Assembly (NCBI GenBank): GCA_002281485.1
Contig: NCGF01000003.1
Coordinates: forward strand, 96,040-160,039
From: Sphingomonas sp. 28-66-16
Lineage (GTDB): Bacteria; Pseudomonadota; Alphaproteobacteria; Sphingomonadales; Sphingomonadaceae
Direction of reading: 5' to 3'
Length of the DNA: 64,000 bases
Under the pieces are notes generated by a model. That model had not been told where the DNA came from. It saw nothing but the letters and a program-made list of their open reading frames with translations, and searched no databases. Shown here in pieces: positions 27,664-34,890 of the stretch. The translations under genes and the position numbers were made by a program. Numbering within the stretch: position 1 is the first letter of the stretch; the number at the start of each line of letters is the position of its first letter.

Positions 27664-28025
27664 CCCGCTGCGCCTTCCCCAGCCTGCCGGCGATCGCCAT
27701 CCCGATCCCGCCGATCCCGGGCATTCCCGCCATCCCCGCGCTGCCCGACCCGCCGAGCCTGCCCGACCCGCCGGCCTTGCCCGGACTGCCCGCCATCGCG
27801 CTGCCCAGCATTGCCATCCCGACGCCGGCCATTCCCGGTATCCCTGCGATCCCATCGCTGCCCAGCCCACCGAGCCTGCCCGATCTGCCGGCCTTGCCCG
27901 GGCTGCCCGCCATCGCGCTGCCCAGCATCGCCATCCCGACCGCGCCGATCCCGGGCATCCCCGCGATCCCATCGCTCCCGCAACCGCCGCAGCTGCCCGC
28001 GCTGCCGGCCTGCCCGCTCGATTGA
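27660..28025 (+). CDS. Proline-triplet repeat protein in the spike-tip slot, unknown
   Basis: A 121-residue protein of almost pure P-x-hydrophobic triplets (for example IPGIPAIPSLP), so Pro falls at nearly every third position. It is built from a degenerate 34-residue unit and two 39-residue units. The only Cys are at residue 4 and five residues from the end. The gene overlaps the spike stop (ATGA) and lies where eCIS loci encode the PAAR tip protein; no PAAR motif is seen. It might form a polyproline-II-like needle or collar on the spike, or act as a linker for cargo. Not recognised from any family. Confidence 0.75.
   Translation: MTRCAFPSLPAIAIPIPPIPGIPAIPALPDPPSLPDPPALPGLPAIALPSIAIPTPAIPGIPAIPSLPSPPSLPDLPALPGLPAIALPSIAIPTAPIPGIPAIPSLPQPPQLPALPACPLD
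27771..28004 (+). repeat. 117-bp tandem repeat in the proline-rich gene
   Basis: Two near-identical 117-bp units (27771-27887 and 27888-28004), each starting CCGGCCTTGC and encoding 39 residues; a shorter diverged unit of 34 codons precedes them. The period is a whole number of codons, so copy number can change without breaking the frame. Confidence 0.85.
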
Positions 28026-28035
28026 GGAGGCACGC

Positions 28036-28281
28036 ATGGCCCTCGACAAAGCCGCGTTGTCCGCCAGCCTATCGGCCCGGCTGCGCACCAATTTCGCCAA
28101 GGGCAAGGACGAGGAATGGTCCGCCGACAAGGCCGCCGATGAGCTCGCCCTGGCGATTGCCGACACCGTCCACGCCTATCTGCTCGACGCGCGGGTGAAG
28201 GGGGTGGCGAGCGAGGTGCGCAATCCCGCCAACGCGGTGATCGGCACCGGCAAGCAGACCGGCGAGGTGGCGCTGTCATGA
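28036..28281 (+). CDS. Small eCIS baseplate-region protein, unknown
   Basis: An 81-residue, mainly helical protein (residues 5-55 rich in Ala, Asp, Lys) ending in a short beta-like stretch (PANAVIGTGKQTGEVAL). ATG 28036 has a strong GAGGAGG site 5 bp upstream. It overlaps the gp25 gene by 4 bp. It sits between the spike-tip slot and gp25; small proteins occur at this place in other contractile-tail loci, but no named family was recognised. Confidence 0.75.
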   Translation: MALDKAALSASLSARLRTNFAKGKDEEWSADKAADELALAIADTVHAYLLDARVKGVASEVRNPANAVIGTGKQTGEVALS

Positions 28282-28670
28282 CCTTGCCCGTCGCCGGCTT
28301 CGGCTTTCCCTTTCGCATCGATCCGGTCAGCGGCGGCGTCGCGCGGACCAGCGGCGCCGACAAGATCCGCGAGAATATCCGCGTGATCCTGGCGACGCGG
28401 CTCGGCGAGCGGGTGATGCTGCGCGATTATGGCACCCGTGTCGCCTCGCTGGTGCACGATCCCAATGACGAGGCGCTGGCGGTACTGATCCGGCGCGAGG
28501 TGCAGGAAGCGCTGCTCGCCTGGGAGCCGCGCGTGCTGGTGACCGCGCTCAGCGTCGATCGCGGCCCGAGCGGCGACCCGGGCGACCCGGACGCGACGCT
28601 GTCGCTCCGGCTCGACTACACGCTCACCAACGAAGCCGCGACCGACCGGCTCGTCGTGACCCTGGCCTGA
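28278..28670 (+). CDS. Baseplate wedge protein gp25-like (Afp9/Pvc9)
   Basis: A 130-residue protein matching the gp25/lysozyme-like wedge family, which joins the baseplate to the first sheath ring. It has the conserved opening FGFPFRID, the I-R-x-NIRVILATRLGERVMLRDYGT segment (EPR-like core; here LGERVMLRDYG) and the closing beta-strands TLSLRLDYTL. Length is typical. It overlaps the gene before by ATGA and is followed 9 bp later by the gp6-like gene. Confidence 0.93.
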   Translation: MTLPVAGFGFPFRIDPVSGGVARTSGADKIRENIRVILATRLGERVMLRDYGTRVASLVHDPNDEALAVLIRREVQEALLAWEPRVLVTALSVDRGPSGDPGDPDATLSLRLDYTLTNEAATDRLVVTLA

Positions 28671-28679
28671 GGATCGCCC

Positions 28680-30296
28680 ATGACCCCGCGCCCCGCCATC
28701 GATTACACCAACAAGGATTATCAATCGCTGCGCCGCGCGATGCTCGATCTGGCGCGCTACCGGCTGCCCGAATGGACCGATCACACCCCCTCCGACATGG
28801 GTGTGCTGATGGTCGACATGTTCGCCTATATGGGCGACATCATCCTCTATTATCAGGATCGTATCGCCAGCGAGATGTTTCCGGGTACCGCCGTCGAGCG
28901 CCGGAGCATCATCCAGTTGCTGCGCCTGATCGGCTATGAACTGGCGCCGCCGGTGGCCGCCAACGCCGATCTGCTGCTGACGTTCGAATTCCCGAGTGGC
29001 GCCCCGGCCGCGACGACGATCCCGAGCGGCGCGCTGTTCGTCGCCCAGGCCCCGGCAGAGGCGCCACCCGAGTTCAGCTATCTCGGACCGGACCTGGCGA
29101 TCGACCTGCGATCGGACCAGGCCGTGCCGGCCCCGGCGATCCGCCCCAACACCGATCGCGCGACCGTGCGGATACCCGTGGTCCAGGCGGGTGCGGCGAT
29201 GCAATCGGTGATCGGCGGATCGTCGGGCGAGCCCAACCAGCAATTCGTGATCGACCAGGCGCCGCTGATTGCCGACACGCTGACGGTCGAGGTCGACGAA
29301 GGCGGCGACTGGGTCCGCTGGGACCGCCGCGAGAATTTCCTCTACAGCGAGGATGCGGCGGGCCATCTGCTGCTCTCGGCGGCCGATGCGCGCGATTATA
29401 CGCTGCATTTCGACGAGCGCGGCGCCGCGCATATCGGCTTTGGCGACGGCGCTTTCGGGCTGATCCCGCCACGCGGCACCACCAATATTCGCGCGCGCTT
29501 CCGGCTTGGGGGCGGCATCGTCGGCAACGTCGGTGCCGGCGCGATCAACCGCGCCAAGACGGCGATCCCGCTGCTCGTCGCGGTGACCAATCCGCAGGCC
29601 GCTGCCGGCGGTGCCGACGCCGAAGCGACCGCCGACGCCGCGCGGCTGGGGCCCGCCATCTACCGATCGAACCGCCGCGCGGTGACGCTCGACGATTATG
29701 AGGCGCTCGCGCTGCGCGCGGGCGGGGTGGCCAAGGTCAAGGCGCGAAGCCGCAGCTGGAACCTGATCGAACTCGTCATCGGCCCGTCGGGCGACAGTCT
29801 GCGCCCGCTGCCCGAGGAATTGCGCGCGCACCTGCTCGATTATTTCGAGGACAAGCGGATGGCCGGCACGCTGGTCCGCATCCTCGACGCCGCGCCCGCA
29901 CCGATCGATCTCTCGCTCGCCGCCGATATCGACCCGCGCTTCCAGGCGGACATCGTCCGCCAGCGGGTGATCGACGCTGCGTCCGGTTACTTCGCCTATG
30001 CGGCCGTCGAATTCGGTCAGACGCTCTACCAGGGCGATCTCTATGCGCTGGTCGAGGCGGTACCTGGCGTGATCGCCGCGAGCATTTCCCGCTTCGCGCG
30101 CAGCGACCTCGCCGAGCCGCCGATCGAGGAAGAACTGCGCCTCGCCGGGCTGCCGCCGCTCGACAGCCTTCCAGAGCCAATCCGCCGCGCGCTGGTCAGT
30201 CGAGGTACGCCGGCGAGCCGGATCGAGCTGGGACCGTTCGAAATTCCCGTGCTCGCGACGCTGGTCGCCGATGTGCGGATCGGGGCGCTGGGATGA
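28680..30296 (+). CDS. Baseplate wedge protein gp6/J-like (Afp11/Pvc11)
   Basis: A 538-residue wedge protein. The N-terminus has the family marks IDYTNKDYQSLRRAML and HTPSDMGVLMVDMFAYMGD-type segments; the middle (HIGFGDGAFGLIPPRGTTNI) is the strongly conserved gp6/J-like signature, and the RRAVTLDDYEALALRAGGVAKVKA loop follows. These proteins form the ring that triggers sheath contraction. At 538 residues it is shorter than many eCIS homologues (over 600). It overlaps the gpI-like gene by 4 bp. Confidence 0.92.
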   Translation: MTPRPAIDYTNKDYQSLRRAMLDLARYRLPEWTDHTPSDMGVLMVDMFAYMGDIILYYQDRIASEMFPGTAVERRSIIQLLRLIGYELAPPVAANADLLLTFEFPSGAPAATTIPSGALFVAQAPAEAPPEFSYLGPDLAIDLRSDQAVPAPAIRPNTDRATVRIPVVQAGAAMQSVIGGSSGEPNQQFVIDQAPLIADTLTVEVDEGGDWVRWDRRENFLYSEDAAGHLLLSAADARDYTLHFDERGAAHIGFGDGAFGLIPPRGTTNIRARFRLGGGIVGNVGAGAINRAKTAIPLLVAVTNPQAAAGGADAEATADAARLGPAIYRSNRRAVTLDDYEALALRAGGVAKVKARSRSWNLIELVIGPSGDSLRPLPEELRAHLLDYFEDKRMAGTLVRILDAAPAPIDLSLAADIDPRFQADIVRQRVIDAASGYFAYAAVEFGQTLYQGDLYALVEAVPGVIAASISRFARSDLAEPPIEEELRLAGLPPLDSLPEPIRRALVSRGTPASRIELGPFEIPVLATLVADVRIGALG

Positions 30297-33200
30297 AGAT
30301 CGCCGATTTCCTCGCCGAGCCTGATCTCGTCGCGCGGCGATTGCGCATCTCGTGGCGGATCGTGCCCGAAGCGGGCGAGACGCTGGCCGACGCGCCGCGG
30401 TTGGTGCTCCGGCGCAAGACGCGCGATTGGGAGTTCGGCCCGATCGCGGCCCCCGACCCCTATCTGGTCTATGACAGCGCGGCCTTTCCCGGCGCGCCCG
30501 CGCCGGGCATCGCCGTGCTCGACCTGCCCGATCGCGAGGCGGCGGACGGCGCCGAGCGCATCCGGTTCGAAGGCATCTCGGTCGCCCGCACGCCGCCCGG
30601 CATCGAATGGCGCCGCCGCATCCATGCAACGCGGCTCGCCGCCGACGGCCATCCCGTCGAGCGCCGCGTCGAGATCGTCGATGGCGGCGATGCCCCGCTC
30701 TCGCTCGACCCGCAGACCGCTTATTATTACGAACTGACCGGCCCCGATCTCCGGCTGCGCGCGGTCGCGACCCCGGCTGCGCCGTTCGGGCTCAATCGCA
30801 GCCTGTACGACATGCTCCCCGCTGCCCACCGGATGCGCGACGTGACGCGGCGCACAGCGACGATCGAGTCGGCGACGATTCCCGAAGCGAGCATCGGCCA
30901 GCCCGGCCAGACCGCGATCGCCGGGCAGCTGCGGCGCTTCATCGATCCGTTCGGCGCCGCGCTCGACGGGATGCGCAGCTCGGCCGAGGGGCTGTGGTCG
31001 CTGCGCGATATCGACGGGGTTGCACCGAGCTATCTGCCGCTGATCGCCGAATGGCTCGGCTGGCGGCTGGGCGATGCCGATGCCGTGCCGCTCGCGCGCA
31101 ACGAGCTCAAATCGGCGCCGCGGCTCTACAAAGCGCTCGGTTCGGTGACGAGCTACCGCGCGATCGTCGAGCGCTACACCGGCTGGACGACGCGGGTCGC
31201 CGAATTCGCCCAGCACATCGCCCGGTCCAACGATCCGCCCAAGCCCCATTTGTTCGCCGCGATCGAGGCGGCGGGAGCATGGCGCTCGCCGCTCGACGTC
31301 GCCGCCACGCTGGGGTTCGGGGCGGGCAACGACAATGCCGCCGGGCTTGGCCCGTTGCCCGCCATATTGACCGGTACGCCCGGTCCTTATGCGTTGTTCG
31401 GCGGCGCCGAACTGACGGTCGAGGTCGATCGCGGCGCACCCCTGGTGATCCGCTTTGCCGATGGCGACTTCCCCAACCCGGCCAATGTGTCGGCCGCCCA
31501 GCTCGCCGCCCGGATCGGCGCCGCGACGACCGAGATCGATGCCAGCGACGCCGGCGGCCGGTTGCGCCTGCGCACCCGGGGCGTCGGCGCCGATGCGCGG
31601 CTCGCCATCGTCCATCCCGATGCCGCGCTGCTGACGCTGAGCAGTGCGGCGCCCGACGCCGCCGCAGCCGCGGTCGACAGCGCCGGGCGTATCCACGTCA
31701 TCGCCAGCGACGCCGCCGCAACGCCCGACCCCGGCGCCGCGTCGATCGACCCGAACGGCGGTCTGATCGCCAAGAGCTTCGCTTATGGCCGCTGGCATGG
31801 TGCGGCCCGGCTGCCGGTGCCGCCGGAGGCGCGCTTTCCCGCCGCTGCGTCGCTCCCCGACGGGCGGGTCGCGATCGGCTGGATCGAACGCGCCGGCGGC
31901 GCCGACGCACGGATCTGCTGGGCAATCGCCAGCAGCGGCGCTCCTGGCCCCGCGCGCCTGCTGGGCCGGCAACCGACCCCGGTCGCGCTCCCCCCCGGTG
32001 CACGGCTGCGTCTGCGCACCGACAGCGGCACCGAGGATTTCGTCGTCAACCCGGGCGATTACACCAATCCCGCCCAGGCGACGGCGACCGAGATCGTCGC
32101 CGCGATCAACGGGCAGTTGACCAAGGCCAAGGCATCGACCGGCGCCGACGGATCGATCGTCCTCCAGTCGGTCGCGACGGGACCGCAAGCGGGGCTCGCC
32201 GTCGACCTCGCCGGATCGACCGCCGCACGCTTTCTCGGCCTCGCCGAGCTGCCCCCGGCGACGGGCAGCTGGGATCCAGCGACCCGGCTGACCCCGACAC
32301 AGCGCCTCGCAACCGCGCCGCACGCGACCGGGCTCACGGCCTGCGCCTCGTCCGGCGGCGCGGTCCGATTCGCGTGGAGCGCCTTCGTCGATGGGGGCTG
32401 GCGGATCGAAGGCGCGGCGATCCTCGGCGACACCGATCTGTTCGCGACCGACGCAGGCCTGGTGCTGCGGCGGGCCGATGGCGGGGTGGAGGTGATCGGG
32501 ACCGCGCAGGGCGCCCCCAGCGATGCCGTCCGCCACGCCCTGATCGACGCGCACGGCCAGATCTGGATCGCCACCGATGCCGGCGTGGCACGGCGCCGCC
32601 CCGATGCGAGTTGGGCGACGATCAACGCCGCCGCCGGCCTGTCGAGCAACGATTCGCGCCGCCTCGCCTTGGCCGGCGATGGCGCCTTGTGGGTCGCGAC
32701 CGCCAGCGGCGTGACGCGGCTCGCGCCGGGCGCGCCGCCGCAACGCTTCCGAATGGCCGATGGCCTGCCGTCGGACGACGTCCGCGCGCTGGCGATCGAT
32801 CCGGCCGGCAGCGTCTGGGCAGCGACCGCCGCCGGGCTGGCGGCGCGCGCGATCGACGGCAGCTGGCGCGCGTTCGGCACCGCGCAGGGTCTGCCATCGG
32901 CCGATTGTCGCGGGGTGGCGATCGATGCCGGCGGCACGGTGTGGGCGGCGACCGCCGCCGGTCTTGCGACCGGCGACGCGGCGAGCGGGTTCGATCTTGC
33001 CGACACGCCGGGCGCGCTGATGACCGATCTGCGCGCGATCGCGATCGACGGGGCCGTCTGGGTCGCCGCCGGATCGGGCGTGTGGCGGCTGGCAGACGGG
33101 CTTTGGCGCGGCTGGACGGCGCTCGATGGGGTCGGTGCCGCCGGAACGGTGACGATCGCCGAAAATGGCGTCTGGGCGACAACCGCCATCGGTGCGGTCC

Positions 33201-34306
33201 GGATCGAGCATGACCGGGTACGCCTTGTGACCACCGCAGACGGCCTGCCGAGCAATGCGATCAGCATGGCCGAGCCCGGGCGGTCGTCCCCGATGCGACT
33301 CGTCGATGCGCCCGCCGCGCGCGATCCGGCACTCGCACGCGAGGCCGATGGCCGCCAGCTGCTCGCCTGGTCGCACGCCGATCTGGCCGATCAGGCGAGC
33401 GACCAGCGGCGGCTGCGCGTGCGCCGGTTCGATCCGGTAGCGGGGTCGTGGACGGTGCCGGTCGACGCCACTATGCCGCCGCCCGGCGGACGGGCCACCG
33501 ATCGCCAGCCAGCGCTGCTGCCGCTGGCGGGGGGTGGCGCGCGGTTGTTCTTCACGACCGACCGTAGCGGCGCCCCGGGGCTTGCCGAAACGTTGCTCAG
33601 CAACGCGCTCGCAGCCGGCGCGCCGACCCTGTTGTTCGATGGCGACAGCCATCGCACCGCGCCGACGCCGCTGCCCTTGCCCGCCGGCCTGGGGCTGCTG
33701 CTGCTGCACCGCGCCGACGCCAGCGTCACTCCCGGCCAGATCTCGCCGCTGCTTGCCGGCGCGACGCTGGTGCCGGACAGCCCCGCAGTGGTCGCCGCGA
33801 CGATGCAGCGCCGCTGCGGAACGACGACGGTAAGGGGATCGGATGCCGCGCGCAACGGCCGGCGCAAGCGTTGGGACGATCTGATCAGCTACACCCCGCA
33901 TCGCCCCGTGATCGAGGGAGAGGCGCCGATCGCGCCCAACGAATTCTACACACGCGGCACGATCGGGCTCTACGTCTCGCGCGGCACCCGCGGACGACCG
34001 CTGACCGCCGACAATGCGCTGCGGCTCCAGCAATTGCTGCGCGAATTCCTGCCGATCAACATGCGGGCGGTGCTGATCCTCGATCCGGTCTCGCCCGAGG
34101 AGTTCGTCTTCGCCGATCGGTTCATCGAGGACAGTTTCAGCGACGACATCAATTTCATCGAGCGGATCGGCCTCCCCGCCGACAGCACCCATGCGCTGCT
34201 ACCCGATTGGGTGATCCTCCATTCCAATGCCGCAGGCGACGTCTCGGTCGACCCGCTCGACCTGAAGACGCTGCGGCGCCGCAGCTTCTTTCCGCCGCCC
34301 CAATGA
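30293..34306 (+). CDS. Giant gpI-like baseplate protein with inserted beta-propeller (Afp12 position)
   Basis: A 1337-residue protein. Residues 1-160 look like an Ig/Fn-type domain; 165-330 match phage tail protein I-like wedge proteins (GLNRSLYDMLPAAHRMRD, YLPLIAEWLGWRLGDADAVPLARN); 372-450 and 568-650 are flagellin-IN-like domains shared with the sheath; about 715-990 hold at least five two-component-regulator-type propeller blades (DGLPSDDVRALAIDPAGSVW and variants); residues 1195-1337 return to a baseplate-type C-terminus (YTRGTIGLYVSRGTRG, LREFLPINMRAVLIL). So a propeller is inserted inside a wedge protein, well placed to contact target cells. Confidence 0.8.
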   Translation: MKIADFLAEPDLVARRLRISWRIVPEAGETLADAPRLVLRRKTRDWEFGPIAAPDPYLVYDSAAFPGAPAPGIAVLDLPDREAADGAERIRFEGISVARTPPGIEWRRRIHATRLAADGHPVERRVEIVDGGDAPLSLDPQTAYYYELTGPDLRLRAVATPAAPFGLNRSLYDMLPAAHRMRDVTRRTATIESATIPEASIGQPGQTAIAGQLRRFIDPFGAALDGMRSSAEGLWSLRDIDGVAPSYLPLIAEWLGWRLGDADAVPLARNELKSAPRLYKALGSVTSYRAIVERYTGWTTRVAEFAQHIARSNDPPKPHLFAAIEAAGAWRSPLDVAATLGFGAGNDNAAGLGPLPAILTGTPGPYALFGGAELTVEVDRGAPLVIRFADGDFPNPANVSAAQLAARIGAATTEIDASDAGGRLRLRTRGVGADARLAIVHPDAALLTLSSAAPDAAAAAVDSAGRIHVIASDAAATPDPGAASIDPNGGLIAKSFAYGRWHGAARLPVPPEARFPAAASLPDGRVAIGWIERAGGADARICWAIASSGAPGPARLLGRQPTPVALPPGARLRLRTDSGTEDFVVNPGDYTNPAQATATEIVAAINGQLTKAKASTGADGSIVLQSVATGPQAGLAVDLAGSTAARFLGLAELPPATGSWDPATRLTPTQRLATAPHATGLTACASSGGAVRFAWSAFVDGGWRIEGAAILGDTDLFATDAGLVLRRADGGVEVIGTAQGAPSDAVRHALIDAHGQIWIATDAGVARRRPDASWATINAAAGLSSNDSRRLALAGDGALWVATASGVTRLAPGAPPQRFRMADGLPSDDVRALAIDPAGSVWAATAAGLAARAIDGSWRAFGTAQGLPSADCRGVAIDAGGTVWAATAAGLATGDAASGFDLADTPGALMTDLRAIAIDGAVWVAAGSGVWRLADGLWRGWTALDGVGAAGTVTIAENGVWATTAIGAVRIEHDRVRLVTTADGLPSNAISMAEPGRSSPMRLVDAPAARDPALAREADGRQLLAWSHADLADQASDQRRLRVRRFDPVAGSWTVPVDATMPPPGGRATDRQPALLPLAGGGARLFFTTDRSGAPGLAETLLSNALAAGAPTLLFDGDSHRTAPTPLPLPAGLGLLLLHRADASVTPGQISPLLAGATLVPDSPAVVAATMQRRCGTTTVRGSDAARNGRRKRWDDLISYTPHRPVIEGEAPIAPNEFYTRGTIGLYVSRGTRGRPLTADNALRLQQLLREFLPINMRAVLILDPVSPEEFVFADRFIEDSFSDDINFIERIGLPADSTHALLPDWVILHSNAAGDVSVDPLDLKTLRRRSFFPPPQ
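32435..33262 (+). other. Regulator-propeller repeat array inside the gpI-like protein
   Basis: Residues about 715-990 contain repeats of the type G-LPS-D-x-A-I-D-x-G-x-V-W-A-T-x-G-L, the blade motif known from sensor-domain propellers of hybrid histidine kinases. At least five copies were counted by eye at a spacing of about 40-45 residues. Here they are carried by a structural baseplate protein. Confidence 0.7.
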
Positions 34307-34866
34307 TCCGATGCCAACCCAGCGAGGCCCGTATGTACGCGACTGCCATTCCCTTGCCGACCGGCCGCTACCGCGACGTGATGCGCGGTCCGGACGGGGC
34401 CATCCTGTGGGAACGCGACTGGCGATCGAACGTCGTCGTGGCGGGCACCCGGCGGCTGCTCGCGAGCTATCTGCGCGGCCAGCCGACCGCACTCGGCATC
34501 GGCGCACTCGCGATCGGCCAGGGGCTGGCGGCGTGGGACGTGACCCCGCCGGCCGCGCCCACCGAAGCCGAGACCGCGTTGACCGACACCCATCCGTTTC
34601 TGGTGACCGGGGCGGCGCTGGCGATGAGCTTCCTCAACGGCGATGTCGTGTCGGCCACGCCGACCAACCGGCTGCAGATCGTCGCGACGATCGGCCCGGG
34701 CGTGCCGCCCTGGCCCGACGGCAACCATGTCGCCGCCAATCTGCGCGAATTCGGGCTGATGGCCACGCTGGCCGGCGCGCCGTTGCTCGTCAATCTCGTC
34801 CGGCATCCGGTGATCGCGAAAGACCCGCTGAGCACGCTCGAACGCACGATCTGGCTCCTGTTTTGA
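34303..34866 (+). CDS. Small eCIS-operon protein downstream of the gpI-like gene, unknown
   Basis: Up to 187 residues from ATG 34303, which overlaps the gpI-like stop (ATGA); ATG 34333, with GCGAGG upstream, gives 177 residues and is also plausible. The core (GPDGAILWERDWRSNVVVAGTR and LGIGALAIGQG) resembles the short accessory proteins of phage tail tips that begin with an N-V-V-V-x-G-R/L segment; the rest is beta-rich. No catalytic motif. Position between the wedge and the DUF6519 protein suggests a fibre-base or baseplate accessory role, inferred only. Confidence 0.65.
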   Translation: MIRCQPSEARMYATAIPLPTGRYRDVMRGPDGAILWERDWRSNVVVAGTRRLLASYLRGQPTALGIGALAIGQGLAAWDVTPPAAPTEAETALTDTHPFLVTGAALAMSFLNGDVVSATPTNRLQIVATIGPGVPPWPDGNHVAANLREFGLMATLAGAPLLVNLVRHPVIAKDPLSTLERTIWLLF

Positions 34867-34890
34867 CTTCCGTCCGCAAAGGGAACGACC

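Noticed and set aside
27771-28004. CRISPR-like repeat
   Set aside because: The 117-bp repeats are contiguous and in-frame coding sequence with no spacers.
30041-34192. 1383-codon open frame on the minus strand
   Set aside because: It is antisense to the gp6-like and gpI-like genes, is rich in Arg, Ala, Gly and Asp as expected for the complement of high-GC coding DNA, and contains no recognisable domain.
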